Source: Symsagittifera roscoffensis (Eukaryota; Xenacoelomorpha; Acoela; Convolutidae). From it: 64,000 nt of DNA. Under the pieces are notes generated by a model. That model had not been told where the DNA came from, did no database searches, and saw only the letters and a list, made by a program, of their open reading frames with translations. The translations under genes were made by a program, and so were the position numbers. Shown here piece by piece: positions 37,013 to 49,884 of this stretch. Position 1 is the stretch's first letter, and each line of letters starts with the position of its first letter. The DNA lies in the NCBI RefSeq assembly GCF_963678635.1, contig NC_087068.1:23872697-23936696 (forward strand). Reading direction: 5' to 3'.

Positions 37013-38136
37013 ATGAAACATTATATAAATTATTTTTTTTTCAGATTTTTTTGCAAAAAGTATCACCCACACGCTGTGTAGAGTAAAAAAAACTTACATT
37101 TAGCATATAGCTACGAAGTAAATAGATCAAATAGCAAGCCTCAATTCAATTTGGAACAACTTCTACGACGGACAACACCTCCACTCACGCGCTAATAGTA
37201 CAAAATATATCGCGCATTAATTATCCGAAATTGGTTATGTTTAAATTCCCATGACTTCTTAAAAAAAGATCACAGGTAAATTATATGATTAAATTTGAGC
37301 TCAAAATAGCAAAATTTTTGGGCTGATATAGAAAGTTCACGTCAAAAATGACTAGTTAAAAATCGAATTTGTCAAAAAGAATAACCAACCGAGCACAGAT
37401 GGTTCGTCACTTTCTTCGAAAGTCAAAACAATAACAGAAAAAATCAAAAAGAGCTCCGGAAAAAAGCATTGAACAGCTGGAAAAGCTAGAATGCAGTTGG
37501 AACAGGTTTTCATATTCGACACGTTTTTTCATTATCAAATAACAGAACAAATCGAAAGGCTCACTAGAAAAAAAGAAGCTTCTCGTTTTAAACAGATTTT
37601 TCAAAATCAAATAACTGAAAAAAAATCAAAAAAAAGCACCGGAACAATTTCTATAAGAGCTTTAGAAAAACTAAAAAAAAAGGTGAGAAAAAAATTCAGA
37701 AAAATTAAAGTGGTGTTGAGAAAAGAACGTGAACAGAATTTTTTTCATGTTCTTCGATGTTTTATGTAAGCTGAAGGAAATTGAAAAAACGACAATGTTA
37801 GAACGAGGAAAAAAGTTGTTGCGTTTCTTCTTCTGTTATTCCCCGCGTTGGCAATTGTATGTTCTTAACTTTTTTCTAGCGTGGTTTAATAGTTCAAAGT
37901 TGGTTTGTGATTTAATTATCTCTTTGTAAACTTATTTTCAATTCAAATAAAATCTTATGAAATCAATTATTTTCACCGCACAATTTAGGTTTTTTTAAGT
38001 CTTTTTTTAGTTTAGTCCACCATTTAATTGTAGCCCTCAATTCATGAATCAGACAACAAAAGTGATCGTATATCAGGGCAAAGCCCTGAATGTTCCGACT
38101 GTCCCTTAATTCATAACCAATAGTTTGGGGAAAAGA
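37013..38136. repeat. Block duplicated at 42219-43343
   Basis: Starts with GATGAAACATTATAT and contains a diverged copy of the dispersed family (TGACTAGTTAAAAATCG, CCGAGCACAGATGG, a GAAAGTC end) followed by a Lys-rich stretch and a unit end CAGGGCAAAGCCCTGAATG. The same 1.1 kb follows 5206 bp downstream with only a few changes. Frames at 37491-37769 are not genes. Confidence 0.8.
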
Positions 38137-39212
38137 GAAAGTTGAAAAGCTTTACATTTTAGTCAAAATCAAAGTGTAAAATTTGAGTCGTACATAAGTA
38201 ATACGGCCGCCAATTAGCTAGCCTCAATTCCATTTCGAACGACTTTGTTGTGCGGAAAATTTTGCCACCTATAAATATTTTGCGTTACGCTCTCAGCATT
38301 ATAAAAAAAATTTTCAAAGCGCGCATAATTTATTCCAGAACATGGAAAACTTGGAAATTTTCATACCTCCAGAAAATTGAAAAAGAAAATTGCAAATAAA
38401 AGATTTTTTTTTACATTTGATTTCAAGAAGTTGATATCTTCAATGGAGTGTAAAAAGTTTTTGCTAAAAACTCTTTTTTTCATTGCCGAAAAGTGACTGA
38501 TTGAAAAAAAAACCACACTGAGCATAAATATTCCGTTTTGTTCAAAAATCGGAACAATAAATATAACCTGAACGACGAAATAAACAGAGCAATTATACTT
38601 TTTTCGTATAACTCGTAATTCTATGCAGCTTTGCATGCATGTCAAAGTATTGCAATTTGTATTGATTTCGTTTTATATTATTGCACGACCCTTGTCCACC
38701 CCCGCCCCCACATTTGAGTTTCAGCTTTAAAAAACTATTTAAGCATTGTCTTAACGTATTAAAAACTTGCATGGTAAAAACTTAGTTTTGTGAACTAAGT
38801 GAACAAATTTGTTCTCCATAATTTATGTAGTAACATCATTCATTTATGCAAAGTAACAGGTAATACAACTGAAATGGATATTTCGAAATGTGGGAGAGAG
38901 GAAAGGAGCCTAGAGCACTTTCGATATAAGGAATGTTGGTTTTCCTGAGTCAAATATACAAAAGTTTGTCAAAGTGTGTGGCTATATTGTTTTGCTACTG
39001 AGCGGACAATATAGGTGTAACGCCCATACGTGTAACACCCACCACTACTCCTAACTTTCAGTTACAGTTTGAAAAACTAATTTTTATTGTCATAATACAA
39101 CCAAACTTAAAGTGGTGAACAAAATAACAATTTTAGGACTTCTTTAGTTTAGTCCGCCTTTTAATTATAGCCCTCAATTCATGAATCAGATATCAAGAGT
39201 GCTCGTATTTCA

Positions 39213-42200
39213 GGACGAATATTATTGAGAAAAGAGAAAATTGAAAACCTATACATTTTAGTCAATATCAAAGAGTGAAATTTGAGTCGTACATAACTAA
39301 TACGGCCACCAATTAGCTAGCCTCAATTCCATTTCGAACGATTTTGTTGTGCGGGACATTTTGCCACGCATAAATATTTTGCGTTACTCTCTCAGCAATA
39401 TGAAAAAGCTCTTCAAAGTGCGCATAATTTATTCCAGAACATGGAACGTTTGGCAGTTTTCAAACCCCCAGAACTTCGAAAAAAGTAATTGGAAGTGAAA
39501 TATCTTTTTACATTTGATTTCAAGAAGTTGATAACTTCAATGGAATATAACAATTTTTTGCTTAAAACTGTTTTTTGATCGCCGAATAGTGACTGAATAA
39601 AAAGCCACACCGAGCATAAATAGTCTGTTTTCTTCGAAAAACAAAAATGTACTTTCGAAAATAACCTTGAACAGCTGGAAACAAAAAAGTGGTGTTGCAA
39701 TAAGCGTTTCTTTTTTAACAGGGTTTTCGATTTCAGATAACAGAACAAATCCTAAGTGACATTAGAAAAACAGACTTTTCACTTTAAACAGGATTTTCAA
39801 AATCAAAAAACAGATCAAATCAAAAAACGCTTTGGGAAAAAGCCTTGAACAGCTGGAAAAACTAGAGGGGAGCTGGAACAAGCTTTTCTTTGTTAACAGG
39901 ACTTTCAAAATCAAATAACTGAACAAATCAAAAGTGGCACTAAAAAACAGACTTTTCATAAATTAACAACACAAATCAAAGGGGTACTGAAAAGAAGTCT
40001 TGAACCAGTCAAAAAATTGCAGTGGAGTTGGAACAAGCATTTCAATTTGAATCTGTTTCTCCTAAATAATTAAAATTAATCGAATCAAGTCAAAACCCTA
40101 TGTGTTGCGACTGCTCTTTAAAGTTTATGGAGTAGTGTTTGCTTTAGACAAAATTGATGAAACATTATATAATTTATTTTTTTTTCAGATTTTTTTTGCA
40201 AAAAGTATCACCCCACACGCTGTGTAGAAAAAAAAATGTTTCAGTACGAATATTTTTGAGAAAAGAGAAAATTGAAAACCTATACATTTTAGTCAATATC
40301 AAAGAGTGAAATTTGAGTCGTACATAACTAATACGGCCACCAATTAGCTAGCCTCAATTCCATTTCGAACGATTTTGTTGTGCGGGAAATTTTGCCACGC
40401 ATAAATATTTTGCGTTACTCTCTCAGCAATATGAAAAAGCTCTTCAAAGTGCGCATAATTTATTCCAGAACATGGAAAATTTAGCAATTTTCAAACCCCC
40501 AGAACTTCGAAAAAAGTAATTGGAAGTGAAATATCTTTTTACATTTGATTTCAAGAAGTTGATAACTTCAATGGAATATAACAATTTTTTGCTTAAAACT
40601 GTTTTTTGATCGCCGAATAGTGACTGAATAAAAAACCACACCGAGCATAAATAGTCTGTTTTCTTCGAAAAACAAAAATGTTCTTTCGAAAATAACCTTG
40701 AACAGCTGGAAACAAAAAAGTGGTGTTGCAATAAGCGTTTCTTTTTTAACAGGGTTTTCGATTTCAGATAACAGAATAAATCCTAAGTGACATTAGAAAA
40801 ACAGACTTTTCACTTTAAACAGGATTTTCAAAATCAAAAAACAGATCAAATCAAAAAACGCTTTGGGAAAAAGCTTTGAACAGCTGGAAAAACTAGAGGG
40901 GAGCTGGAACAAGCTTTTCTTTGTTAACAGGACTTTCAAAATCAAATAACTGAACAAATCAAAAGTGGCACTAAAAAACAGACTTTTCATAAATTAACAA
41001 CACAAATCAAAGGGGTACTGAAAAGAAGTCTTGAACCAGTCAAAAAATTGCAGTGGAGTTGGAACAAGCATTTCAATTTGAATCTGTTTCTCCTAAATAA
41101 TTAAAATTAATCGAATCAAGTCAAAACCCTATGTGTTGCGACTGCTCTTTAAAGTTTATGGAGTAGTGTTTGCTTTAGACAAAATTGATGAAACATTATA
41201 TAATTTATTTTTTTTTCAGATTTTTTTTGCAAAAAGTATCACCCCACACGCTGTGTAGAGTAAAAAATGTTTCAGTACGAATATTTTTGAGAAAAGAGAA
41301 AATTGAAAACCTATACATTTTAGTCAATATCAAAGAGTGAAATTTGAGTCGTACATAACTAATACGGCCACCAATTAGCTAGCCTCAATTCCATTTCGAA
41401 CGATTTTGTTGTGCGGGAAATTTTGCCACGCATAAATATTTTGCGTTACTCTCTCAGCAATATGAAAAAGCTCTTCAAAGTGCGCATAATTTATTCCAGA
41501 ACATGGAAAATTTAGCAATTTTCAAACCCCCAGAACTTCGAAAAAAGTAATTGGAAGTGAAATATCTTTTTACATTTGATTTCAAGAAGTTGATAACTTC
41601 AATGGAATATAACAATTTTTTGCTTAAAACTGTTTTTTGATCGCCGAATAGTGACTGAATAAAAAACCACACCGAGTATAAATAGTCTGTTTTCTTAGAA
41701 AAATAAAAATGTACTTTCGAAAATAACCTTGAACAGCTGGAAACAAAAAAGTGGTGTTGCAATGAGCGTTTCTTTTTTAACAGGGTTTTCGAAATCAGAT
41801 AACAGAACAAATCCAAAGTGACATTAGAAAAACAGACTTTTCACTTTAAACAGGATTTTCAAAATTAAAAAACAGATCAAATCAAAAACCGCTTTGGGAA
41901 AAAGCCTTGAACAGCTGGAAAAACTAGAGGGGAGCTGGAACAAGCTTTTCTTTGTTAACAGGACTTTCAAAATCAAATAACTGAACAAATCAAAAGTGGC
42001 ACTAAAAAACAGACTTTTCATAAATTAACAACACAAATCAAAGGGGTACTGAAAAGAAGTCTTGAACCAGTCGAAAAATTGCAGTGGAGTTGGAACAAGC
42101 ATTGCAATTTGAATCTGTTTCTCCTAAATAAGTAAAATTAATCGAATCAAGTCAAAACCCTATGTGTTCCGATTGCTCTTTCAAGTTTATGGAGTAGTGT

Positions 42201-42218
42201 TTGCTTTAGACAAAATTG
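39213..42218. repeat. Three tandem units of 1031 bp
   Basis: Equal landmarks recur exactly 1031 bp apart (for example at 39762, 40793 and 41824). Each unit holds the TTCCATTTCGAACG block of the 1.2 kb monomers plus about 400 bp made of a nested repeat around TTGAACAGCTGGAAAAACTA and GGAGCTGGAACAAGC, itself present about three times per unit. Confidence 0.8.
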
Positions 42219-43343
42219 ATGAAACATTATATAAATTATTTTTTTTTCAGATTTTTTTGCAAAAAGTATCACCCACACGCTCTGTAGAGTAAAAAAAACT
42301 TACATTTAGCATATAGCTACGAAGTAAATAGATCAAATAGCAAGCCTCAATTCAATTTGGAACAACTTCTACGACGGACAACACCTCCACTCACGCGCTA
42401 ATAGTACAAAATATATCGCGCATTAATTATCCGAAATTGGTTATGTTTAAATTCCCATGACTTCTTAAAAAAAGATCACAGGTAAATTATATGATTAAAT
42501 TTGAGCTCAAAATAGCAAAATTTTTGGGCTGATATAGAAAGTTCACGTCAAAAATGACTAGTTAAAAATCGAATTTGTCAAAAAGAATAACCAACCGAGC
42601 ACAGATGGTTCGTCACTTTCTTCGAAAGTCAAAACAATAACAGAAAAAATCAAAAAGAGCTCCGGAAAAAAGCATTGAACAGCTGGAAAAGCTAGAATGC
42701 AGTTGGAACAGGTTTTCATATTCGACACGTTTTTTCATTATCAAATAACAGAACAAATCGAAAGGCTCACTAGAAAAAAAGAAGCTTCTCGTTTTAAACA
42801 GATTTTTCAAAATCAAATAACTGAAAAAAAATCAAAAAAAAGCACCGGAACAATTTCTATAAGAGCTTTAGAAAAACTAAAAAAAAAGGTGAGAAAAAAA
42901 ATTCAGAAAAATTAAAGTGGTGTTGAGAAAAGAACGTGAACAGAATTTTTTTCATGTTCTTCGATGTTTTATGTAAGCTGAAGGAAATTGAAAAAACGAC
43001 AATGTTAGAACGAGGAAAAAAAGTTGTTGCGTTTCTTCTTCTGTTATTCCCCGCGTTGGCAATTGTATGTTCTTAACTTTTTTCTAGCGTGGTTTAATAG
43101 TTCAAAGTTGGTTTGTGATTTAATTATCTCTTTGTAAACTTATTTTCAATTCAAATAAAATCTTATGAAATCAATTATTTTCACCGCACAATTTAGGTTT
43201 TTTTAAGTCTTTTTTTAGTTTAGTCCACCATTTAATTGTAGCCCTCAATTCATGAATCAGACAACAAAAGTGATCGTATATCAGGGCAAAGCCCTGAATG
43301 TTCCGACTGTCCCTTAATTCATAACCAATAGTTTAGGGAAAAG
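42219..43343. repeat. Second copy of the 37013-38136 block
   Basis: Offset 5206 bp from the first copy, becoming 5207 after a one-base A-run difference near 42897. It closes the 1031-bp trimer on the right and leads back into a 1.2 kb type monomer to 44290. Confidence 0.8.
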
Positions 43344-44329
43344 AGAAAAGTGAAAACCTTTACATTTTAGTCAATATCAAAGTGTAATTTTTTGAATCGT
43401 ACATAGTTAATACGGCTACCAATAAGCTAGCCTCAATTCCATTTGGAACAATTTCGTTGTGCGGGATATTTAGCCACGCATAAATAATTTGCGTTACGCT
43501 CTCAGCATTATGAACAAACTCTTCAAAGCGCGCATAATTTAGTCCAGAACATGAACAATTTGGCAATTTTCAAACACCCAGAACTTTGAAAAAAGGAATT
43601 GGAAGTGAAATATCTTTTTCTATTTGATTTGGGGAAGTTGATATCTTTAATGGGGTATAAAGTTTTTGTTGAAAATTATTATTTCGATCGGTGAAAATTG
43701 ACTGAATAAAAATACCACACCGAGCATAAATATTCCGTTAACTTCGAAAATCGGAACAAAAAATTAAACATCAACGACGAAACAAACAGAGCATTTTTAT
43801 TTTTTTCGTATAACTTGTAGTTCTACGCAGCTTTTGCATGCATGTTAAAGTAATTCAATTTTCCTTGATTTCATTTTGTATTATTGCACAATTTTTTTCC
43901 ACTTCCACGCCCCCACATTTGAATTTCAGCTTTGAAGAACTATTGAAATATTTTTCAAATGTATAAAAAACTTGCTTGGTAAAAAACTTACTCTCGCGAA
44001 CAAGTTTGTTCTCGATATTTCATATAGTAACATCACTCATTTAAGCAACGTAACAGGTAATACAGCTGTAGAAATGGATATTTTGAAATGTGGGGGACAG
44101 GAAAAGAGCCTAATACTTTCTCGATATAAAGCATTTTGGTTTTTTAGAGTCAAATACAAAGGTTTGACAAAGTTCAAAGTATGTGGCTATATTATTTTGC
44201 TGCTGAGCGGGGATAATAGGTGTAACACCCATAGGTATAACAACCACCACTTCTCCTAACTTTTAGTTACAATTTTGAAAAACTAATTTTATAGTTAATA
44301 TGAACATTGAAAGTTAGAGGCAAATTTCA

Positions 44330-45400
44330 GGGCCCTAAAATTTGAACGAGTTTTATATAACAAGATAAAAGGGTTCATTCAAAGAAAATTGTGTAAGAAC
44401 CAACAAGGATTTCGAAAACATCATTCGACTGTGACAAACCTAATATTGTATGTGATGTTGTATACAAAAAATAAGAACAAGGAGAGTTACCTCTCACACT
44501 GTTTTTAGATTTTGAAAAAAAAAACATTCCACTCAATTAGCCATAACATCATTTTATACAAGCTTGCCAAAATAGGCTTCGAGCATGAGTTTCTTCAATT
44601 TTTTGCATCTTATCTCACAAACATAAAACAAATAGTTTTTCTTCGTAATTTTGTCTCATTCCCACCATATAAGTTTTAATTTTGCTTGCAGTGTTCTTGT
44701 TTTCTGTAGATATAGGCGATATGCCAGAAAATATTGACAACCCTTCCTTTTTATAAGCTGACGATACAAAAATTATTGGAAATTGGTTTCTTCGATTTAA
44801 ACAGATTTAACCAATGTAATCAGCTGGGCGGCAGAAAACAGAATTGACTTCAACTTTGATGAATTTGAACAAATTAGATTTCGAAAACCAAACAAGCCAT
44901 ACCCCCTTAAGCGATCTTTTATCTATTGATGGAGAAAATTAGTTTCAAAAGACACGGAGAAAGACCTTGTTGTTTGGTGCAATTTTAAAACTTCATGGAT
45001 ATACCACATCACCGAAAGGCTACCACATCACCGAACTTCATGGATATACCACATGGATATACCACATCACCTCATTAAAAAACCAAACATGCAATTTAAT
45101 TACGTCAGAAGATCTTCACCAATTTCATTGGGTAGCTCCGTTTGGGTTACGTTTTTTAAAAGTTGCATACTATCAATAATTTCTTGTGCATTTCCAGCTT
45201 GGTTTGCGACTAAAATTCAATATAAGAAACATTTCAACGACAATGCTTAAATTGGTGTTATAAAAACATGAACTGATTGATGGGGATTATGATTCTTACT
45301 TAAATAAAAGCTAAATGTTGCCATTTTCACTGACATTAGTTGAAAACGATTTAGTTTTGCTTAATAACGAAGTGGTGATAAATTTTCTTAATTTTGGACA
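44330..45400 (+). pseudogene. Dead non-LTR reverse transcriptase (CR1/Jockey-like)
   Basis: Reading across frames, motifs of a non-LTR reverse transcriptase appear in the right order: QGFRKHHSTVTNL (from 44404), LFLDFEK with the first catalytic Asp (44499-44519), SHNIILYKLAKIGF and FFASYLTN, then at 44754-44765 a stop codon in place of Tyr followed by ADD, the remnant of the YADD active site. Several frameshifts separate these. The 44990-45075 stretch has small tandem duplications (GGATATACCACATCAC). The enzyme once copied its own mRNA into DNA; this copy is inactive. Confidence 0.7.
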
Positions 45401-45414
45401 ATCGACAAGAGCCC

Positions 45415-45780
45415 TGATTCAAAACGAACGGAAAAAAAGACGTTTTTGAGAATGCCAATGATTACACGGAGCAAAAAATGTGAAAGTTTCTTTAACCAGA
45501 TCGCAGAAATGTCAAACACCCTCGCGAGATTAAAAAATTTGCCTGGCTATGATCCTTTTCAAGAACCTGTAGTTTTCTGAATGAATTTGAGCTTGTTATT
45601 GTTTGACAAACTACAAACATTTAACAACTCAATTTATCCAGAATTATGGTTTTATGGTTTATTTTACCAACTCTGTTATCAATGACTACAGCAACTAATC
45701 CCCGCTTTGCGGATTTATTTTAATCTTTTTATGATTATTATTATGATTTGTTTCTCACATCCTGTTTCGTAACATTAGAA
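45415..45780 (+). pseudogene. Non-LTR element 3' end (tail module)
   Basis: A frame reading FFNQIAEMSNTLARLK then GYDPFQEP looks like the C-terminal end of CR1/Jockey-type ORF2, followed by a TAATCCCCGCTTTGCGG block and a short ATT-rich tail near 45730-45750. The same module recurs at 50492-50830, 52169-52507 and 53507-53850, where it is joined to satellite sequence, so the 3' end was amplified with the array. Confidence 0.5.
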
Positions 45781-46077
45781 GAGACATAGTTTTTCTTGAT
45801 GAGCCTCCACCTCTACCTCACAGTTTTCTACTGGAGAAAATTTTGTTCGCAATATTCAGTTTTTTAAAAAGACATCGACTATGTATGTGGTTCTTTTTCA
45901 CTTTGCCCACAAACTTGATAAAATTTTGTAAGAAACAGCTTTAGATTTGTAATAGCGCAATGGAATTGAACATGGCTAGCAAAATAACTGTTGTCAACAA
46001 ATTTTTTAAGGAAATTCAACATTTTAGCGTCAGACATTTCACCAAAACAATACGTTCAGCAACAAAAAAATGGGATT

Positions 46078-46624
46078 CTTTGTCTTTTTCCCCCACCTCA
46101 TACGAGCATCAATTGTTTTTTGTGTAACGAGTGGTTTTAATAATTTGGTTATTGTGACCAAATATGTTCATCATGGCCATTTAAGTCTACATGTCAACTT
46201 TCAATGCAAACAAAATGAAGTTCAACTATGAAATTCACTTTTAAATTTTAACTTTTTCGACTTTTTCATACACCTTTCAATTAATTCCATACACCATTTT
46301 CGCCCACAATTCAATTATTTTTTCATAACAGAGCTAGTCTACATGTCAATTTTTAAAAAAAATTGGACATAATTTTACTTGGTAAAAGTTTGCAATGGAG
46401 GAAAAGAAAATAGAGCCCTAAACGCTATGGTGTAGGGCTATTTTTTCTTTTCCTCCTTTGCAAACAATTAGAAGTAAAATTATGTCCTTTTCTTAATGAA
46501 AACTGACATGTAGACTAGTTATGTCATGAAAAAATAATTGGTTTTGATAGCCAACTTCGTCAAACCACTCGTTACACTAAAAAATTGATGCTCGTGTGAG
46601 GAGGGGCGAAAAAGAAAAAGAGCC
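46078..46624. repeat. Long hairpin module (about 550 bp)
   Basis: Near-palindrome: outer arms carry TTTTTCCCCCACC, ATACGAGCATCAATT and ACGAGTGGTTTT on the left and their inverses on the right (AAACCACTCGTTAC, ATTGATGCTCGTGTGAGG, AAAAAGAGCC); the core has ATGGAGGAAAAGAAAATAGA with a GAGCCCTA/TAGGGCT closing loop. Similar full copies occur at about 48234-48779 and 54175-54722 and a core copy at about 53270-53480. A transcript would form a long double-stranded RNA. Confidence 0.75.
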
Positions 46625-49600
46625 AATTTCATTGCATAATGACAACATATAATTAATTTTTCAAAAGTGAGCTCAAATGCGGGGGAGGGAAAGGAAAACA
46701 GCCGCCTTTAGCCATAGTAACGAGTAGTAACAGGTAAAAAACGTAAAATGTGTCAGCGTGAACAGGTGAACAAATTTTTACAACAATTCCTTTTTGCAAA
46801 ATGCCGTGTGAACATTTACTGAACAGCTTTTTTTGTAAAAAAACGAGAGATTGAAGAAATTGAAAAAAGCCAAAAATTCTGCTCAAACTTTCTTGAACAA
46901 TTTTTTGAAAAATAAAACAACAAAAGTGAATTTAAACAGTTTTTTGTCAATGAATATTTGAAAAAAAAGGGGGACTGGACAAATGCCATGGCATTTTTTG
47001 AGCTCCTCCATTTGCTTATTTTGGAAACACACTTTGTAAAAAAACTTTCGTGACAGTTCGAAAAGTGAACAGATTTTTCTAAAACTTTTTGGCTCTTGTT
47101 CCTTCCTCCCCCACTTGCAAATTTTACTAGTAAAAACTTTTTTCACATTGTTCGATTGTTATGAAAAGAGACAAACAGATCAACTAGACCATTAAAACAT
47201 AAAAATGAGGTTGGGAGAAAGAAAAAGAGCTAACATTTTGTATGCATTTTTTTAGCTGTCTAATGTAGTATTTTTGTATAGCATCATGACTGAATGCGTG
47301 ATCTTACGATGTAATGTAAGAGGTACAAATGCGTTCACAATAGTTACTCTGTTCACCATAAAAAAATTCAGTACAAAATGAGGCTCTTTTCCATCACATT
47401 TGGTTTTCAGGCCCCTTTCCATTTTCACCCAAATTTCAATATTTCAAGTTTTTGTTTCTTACGTGTTATTATAGTTGAATACGTGATGTTGCGATGTAAG
47501 ATATGAAAAACAAATCTGTTCACAATAATTAGCTTGTTCATCGTGCAAAATTTCATTACAATATCTTAGCGTTATAACAGTTTTTCAAAACTTAAATTCA
47601 AATGTGGGGGGAAGCGTAAAAGAGACAATTTTTGTAGTTGAAACATTGATTTAAAATTAAGACAATGCAATGAAATTGCTGAATAAACCAAAAAACGTGA
47701 ACAAATGTGTTCTTCATTTCTTTCATCGTAACGTTGCGCATTAAGCAACTATGAAAACAGAAAACTCAAAATGTAGCGGGAATTTGGAAAAAGGCCGGTT
47801 CTTTTCCTTTTCCCCCCACGTGCAAGATTTTACAACACAAACTTTGTTCACATTATTGAATTGTTATGAAAATCGTCATACAGACTGATAAGCATAGGCT
47901 TTGTTTATGATTTGTTTCTCACATCCTGTTTCGTAACATTAGAAGAGACATAGTTTTTCTTGATGAGCCTCCACCTCTACCTCACAATTTTCTACTGGTG
48001 AAAGTTTTGTTGGCAATATTCAATTTTTTAAAAAGACATCGACTATGTATGTCGTTCTTTTGCCCACAAATTTGGTAAAAATTTTGTAAGAAACAGCTTT
48101 AGATTTGTAATAGCGCAATGGAATTGAACATGGCTAGCAAAATAACTATTGTCAACAGATTTTTTAAGTAAATTCAACGTTGTAGCGTCAGATATTTTGC
48201 CAAAATAATACGTTCAGCAACAAAAAATGGGATTCTTTGTCTTTTTCCCCCACCTGATACGAGCATCAATTTTTTTTGTGTAACCAGTGGTTTTAATAAG
48301 TTGATTATTGTAACCAAATATGTTCATCATGGCCATTTAAGTCTATATGTCAACTTTCAATGCGAACAAAATGAAATTCAACTATGAAATTCACTTTTGA
48401 AAATTTAACTTTTTTGACTTTTCATACACCTTTCAATTAATTCCATACACCTTTTTCGCCCATATTTCAATCATTTTTCATAACAGAGCTAGTCTACATG
48501 TCAATTTTTATAAAAAATTGGACTTAATTTTACTTGGTAAAAGTTTGCAATGGAGGAAAAGAAAATAGAGCCCTAAACGCTGTGGTGTAGGGCTATTTTT
48601 TCTTTTCCTCCTTTGCAAACAATTAGAAGTAAAATTATGTCCTTTTCTTAATGAAAACTGACATGTAGACTAGTTATGTCATGAAAAAATAATTGGTTTT
48701 GATAGCCAACTTCGTCAAACCACTCGTTACACTAAAAAATTGATGCTCGTGTGAGGAGGGGCGAAAAAGAAAAAGAGCCAATTTCATTGCATAATGACAA
48801 CATAAAATTAATTTTTCAAAAGTGAGCTCAAATGCGGGGGAGGGAAAGGAAAACAGCCGCCTTTAGCCATAGTAACGCGTAGTAACAGGTAAAAAACGTA
48901 AAATGTGTCAGCGTGAACAGGTGAACAAATTTTTACAACAATTCCTATTTGCAAAATGCCGTGTGAACAATTACTGAACAGCTTTTTTTGTACAAGTACG
49001 AGAGATTGAAGAAATTGAAAAAAGCCAAAAATTCTGCTCAAACTTTCTTGAACAATTTTTTGAAAATTAAAACAACAAAAGTGAATTTAAACAGTTTTTT
49101 GTCAATGAATATTTGAAAAAAAAAACAAAAGGGGGACTGGACAAATGCCATGGCATTTTTCGAGCTCCTCCATTTGCTTATTTTGGAAACACACTTTGTA
49201 AAAAAACTTTTAAAATGTTTTTGACAAGTAATCTGTCGTAAAACGTGACAGTTCGAAAAGTGAACAGATTTTTCTAAAACTTTTTGGCTCTTGTTCCTTC
49301 CTCCCCCACTTGCAAATTTTACTATTAAAAACTTTTTTCACATTGTTCGATTGTTATGAAAAGAGACAAACAGATCAACTAGACCATTAAAAACATAAAA
49401 ATGAGGTTGGGAGAAAGAAAAAGAGCTAACATTTTGTATGCATTTTTCTAGCTGTCTAATGTAGTATTTTTGTATAGCATCATGACTGAATGCGTGATCT
49501 TACGATGTAAGGTAAGAGGTACAAATGCGTTCACAATAGTTACTCTGTTCACCATAAAAAAAATTCAGTACAAAATGAGGCTCTTTTCCATCACATTTGG

Positions 49601-49884
49601 TTTTCAGGCTCCTTTCCATTTTCACCCAAATTTCAATATTTCAAGTTTTTGTTTCTTACGTGTTATTATAGTTGAATACGTGATGTTGCGATGTAAGATA
49701 TGAAAAACAAATCTGTTCACAATAATTAGCTTGTTCATCGTGCAAAATTTCATTACAATATCTTAGCGTTATAACAGTTTTTCAAAACTTAAATTCAAAT
49801 GTGGGGGGAAGCGTAAAAGAGACAATTTTCGTAGTTGAAACATTGATTTAAAATTAAGACAATGCAATGAAATTGCTGCATAAA

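Larger units (their letters stand above)
26240..44290. repeat. Large-unit tandem array (satellite-like), about 1.2 kb monomers
   Basis: A landmark of the type CTCGTAT, CAGGGCAAAGCCCTGAATG, TTCCGACTGTCC recurs at about 26268, 27522, 28736, 29976, 31190, 32431, 33645, 34886, 36097, 38065 and 43270, a period of 1.21-1.25 kb in the left part. Each unit also holds a block ending CACACCGAGCATAAAT with TTCCG and CGGAACAATAA, an AACAGAGCAAT block, a C-rich CCACCCCCGCCCCC and a GGTGTAACGCCCATA block. These end motifs match the dispersed elements at 1321-2746, 3026-3557 and 22547-23107. Short reading frames that repeat with the units are by-products. No host gene lies inside. Confidence 0.85.
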
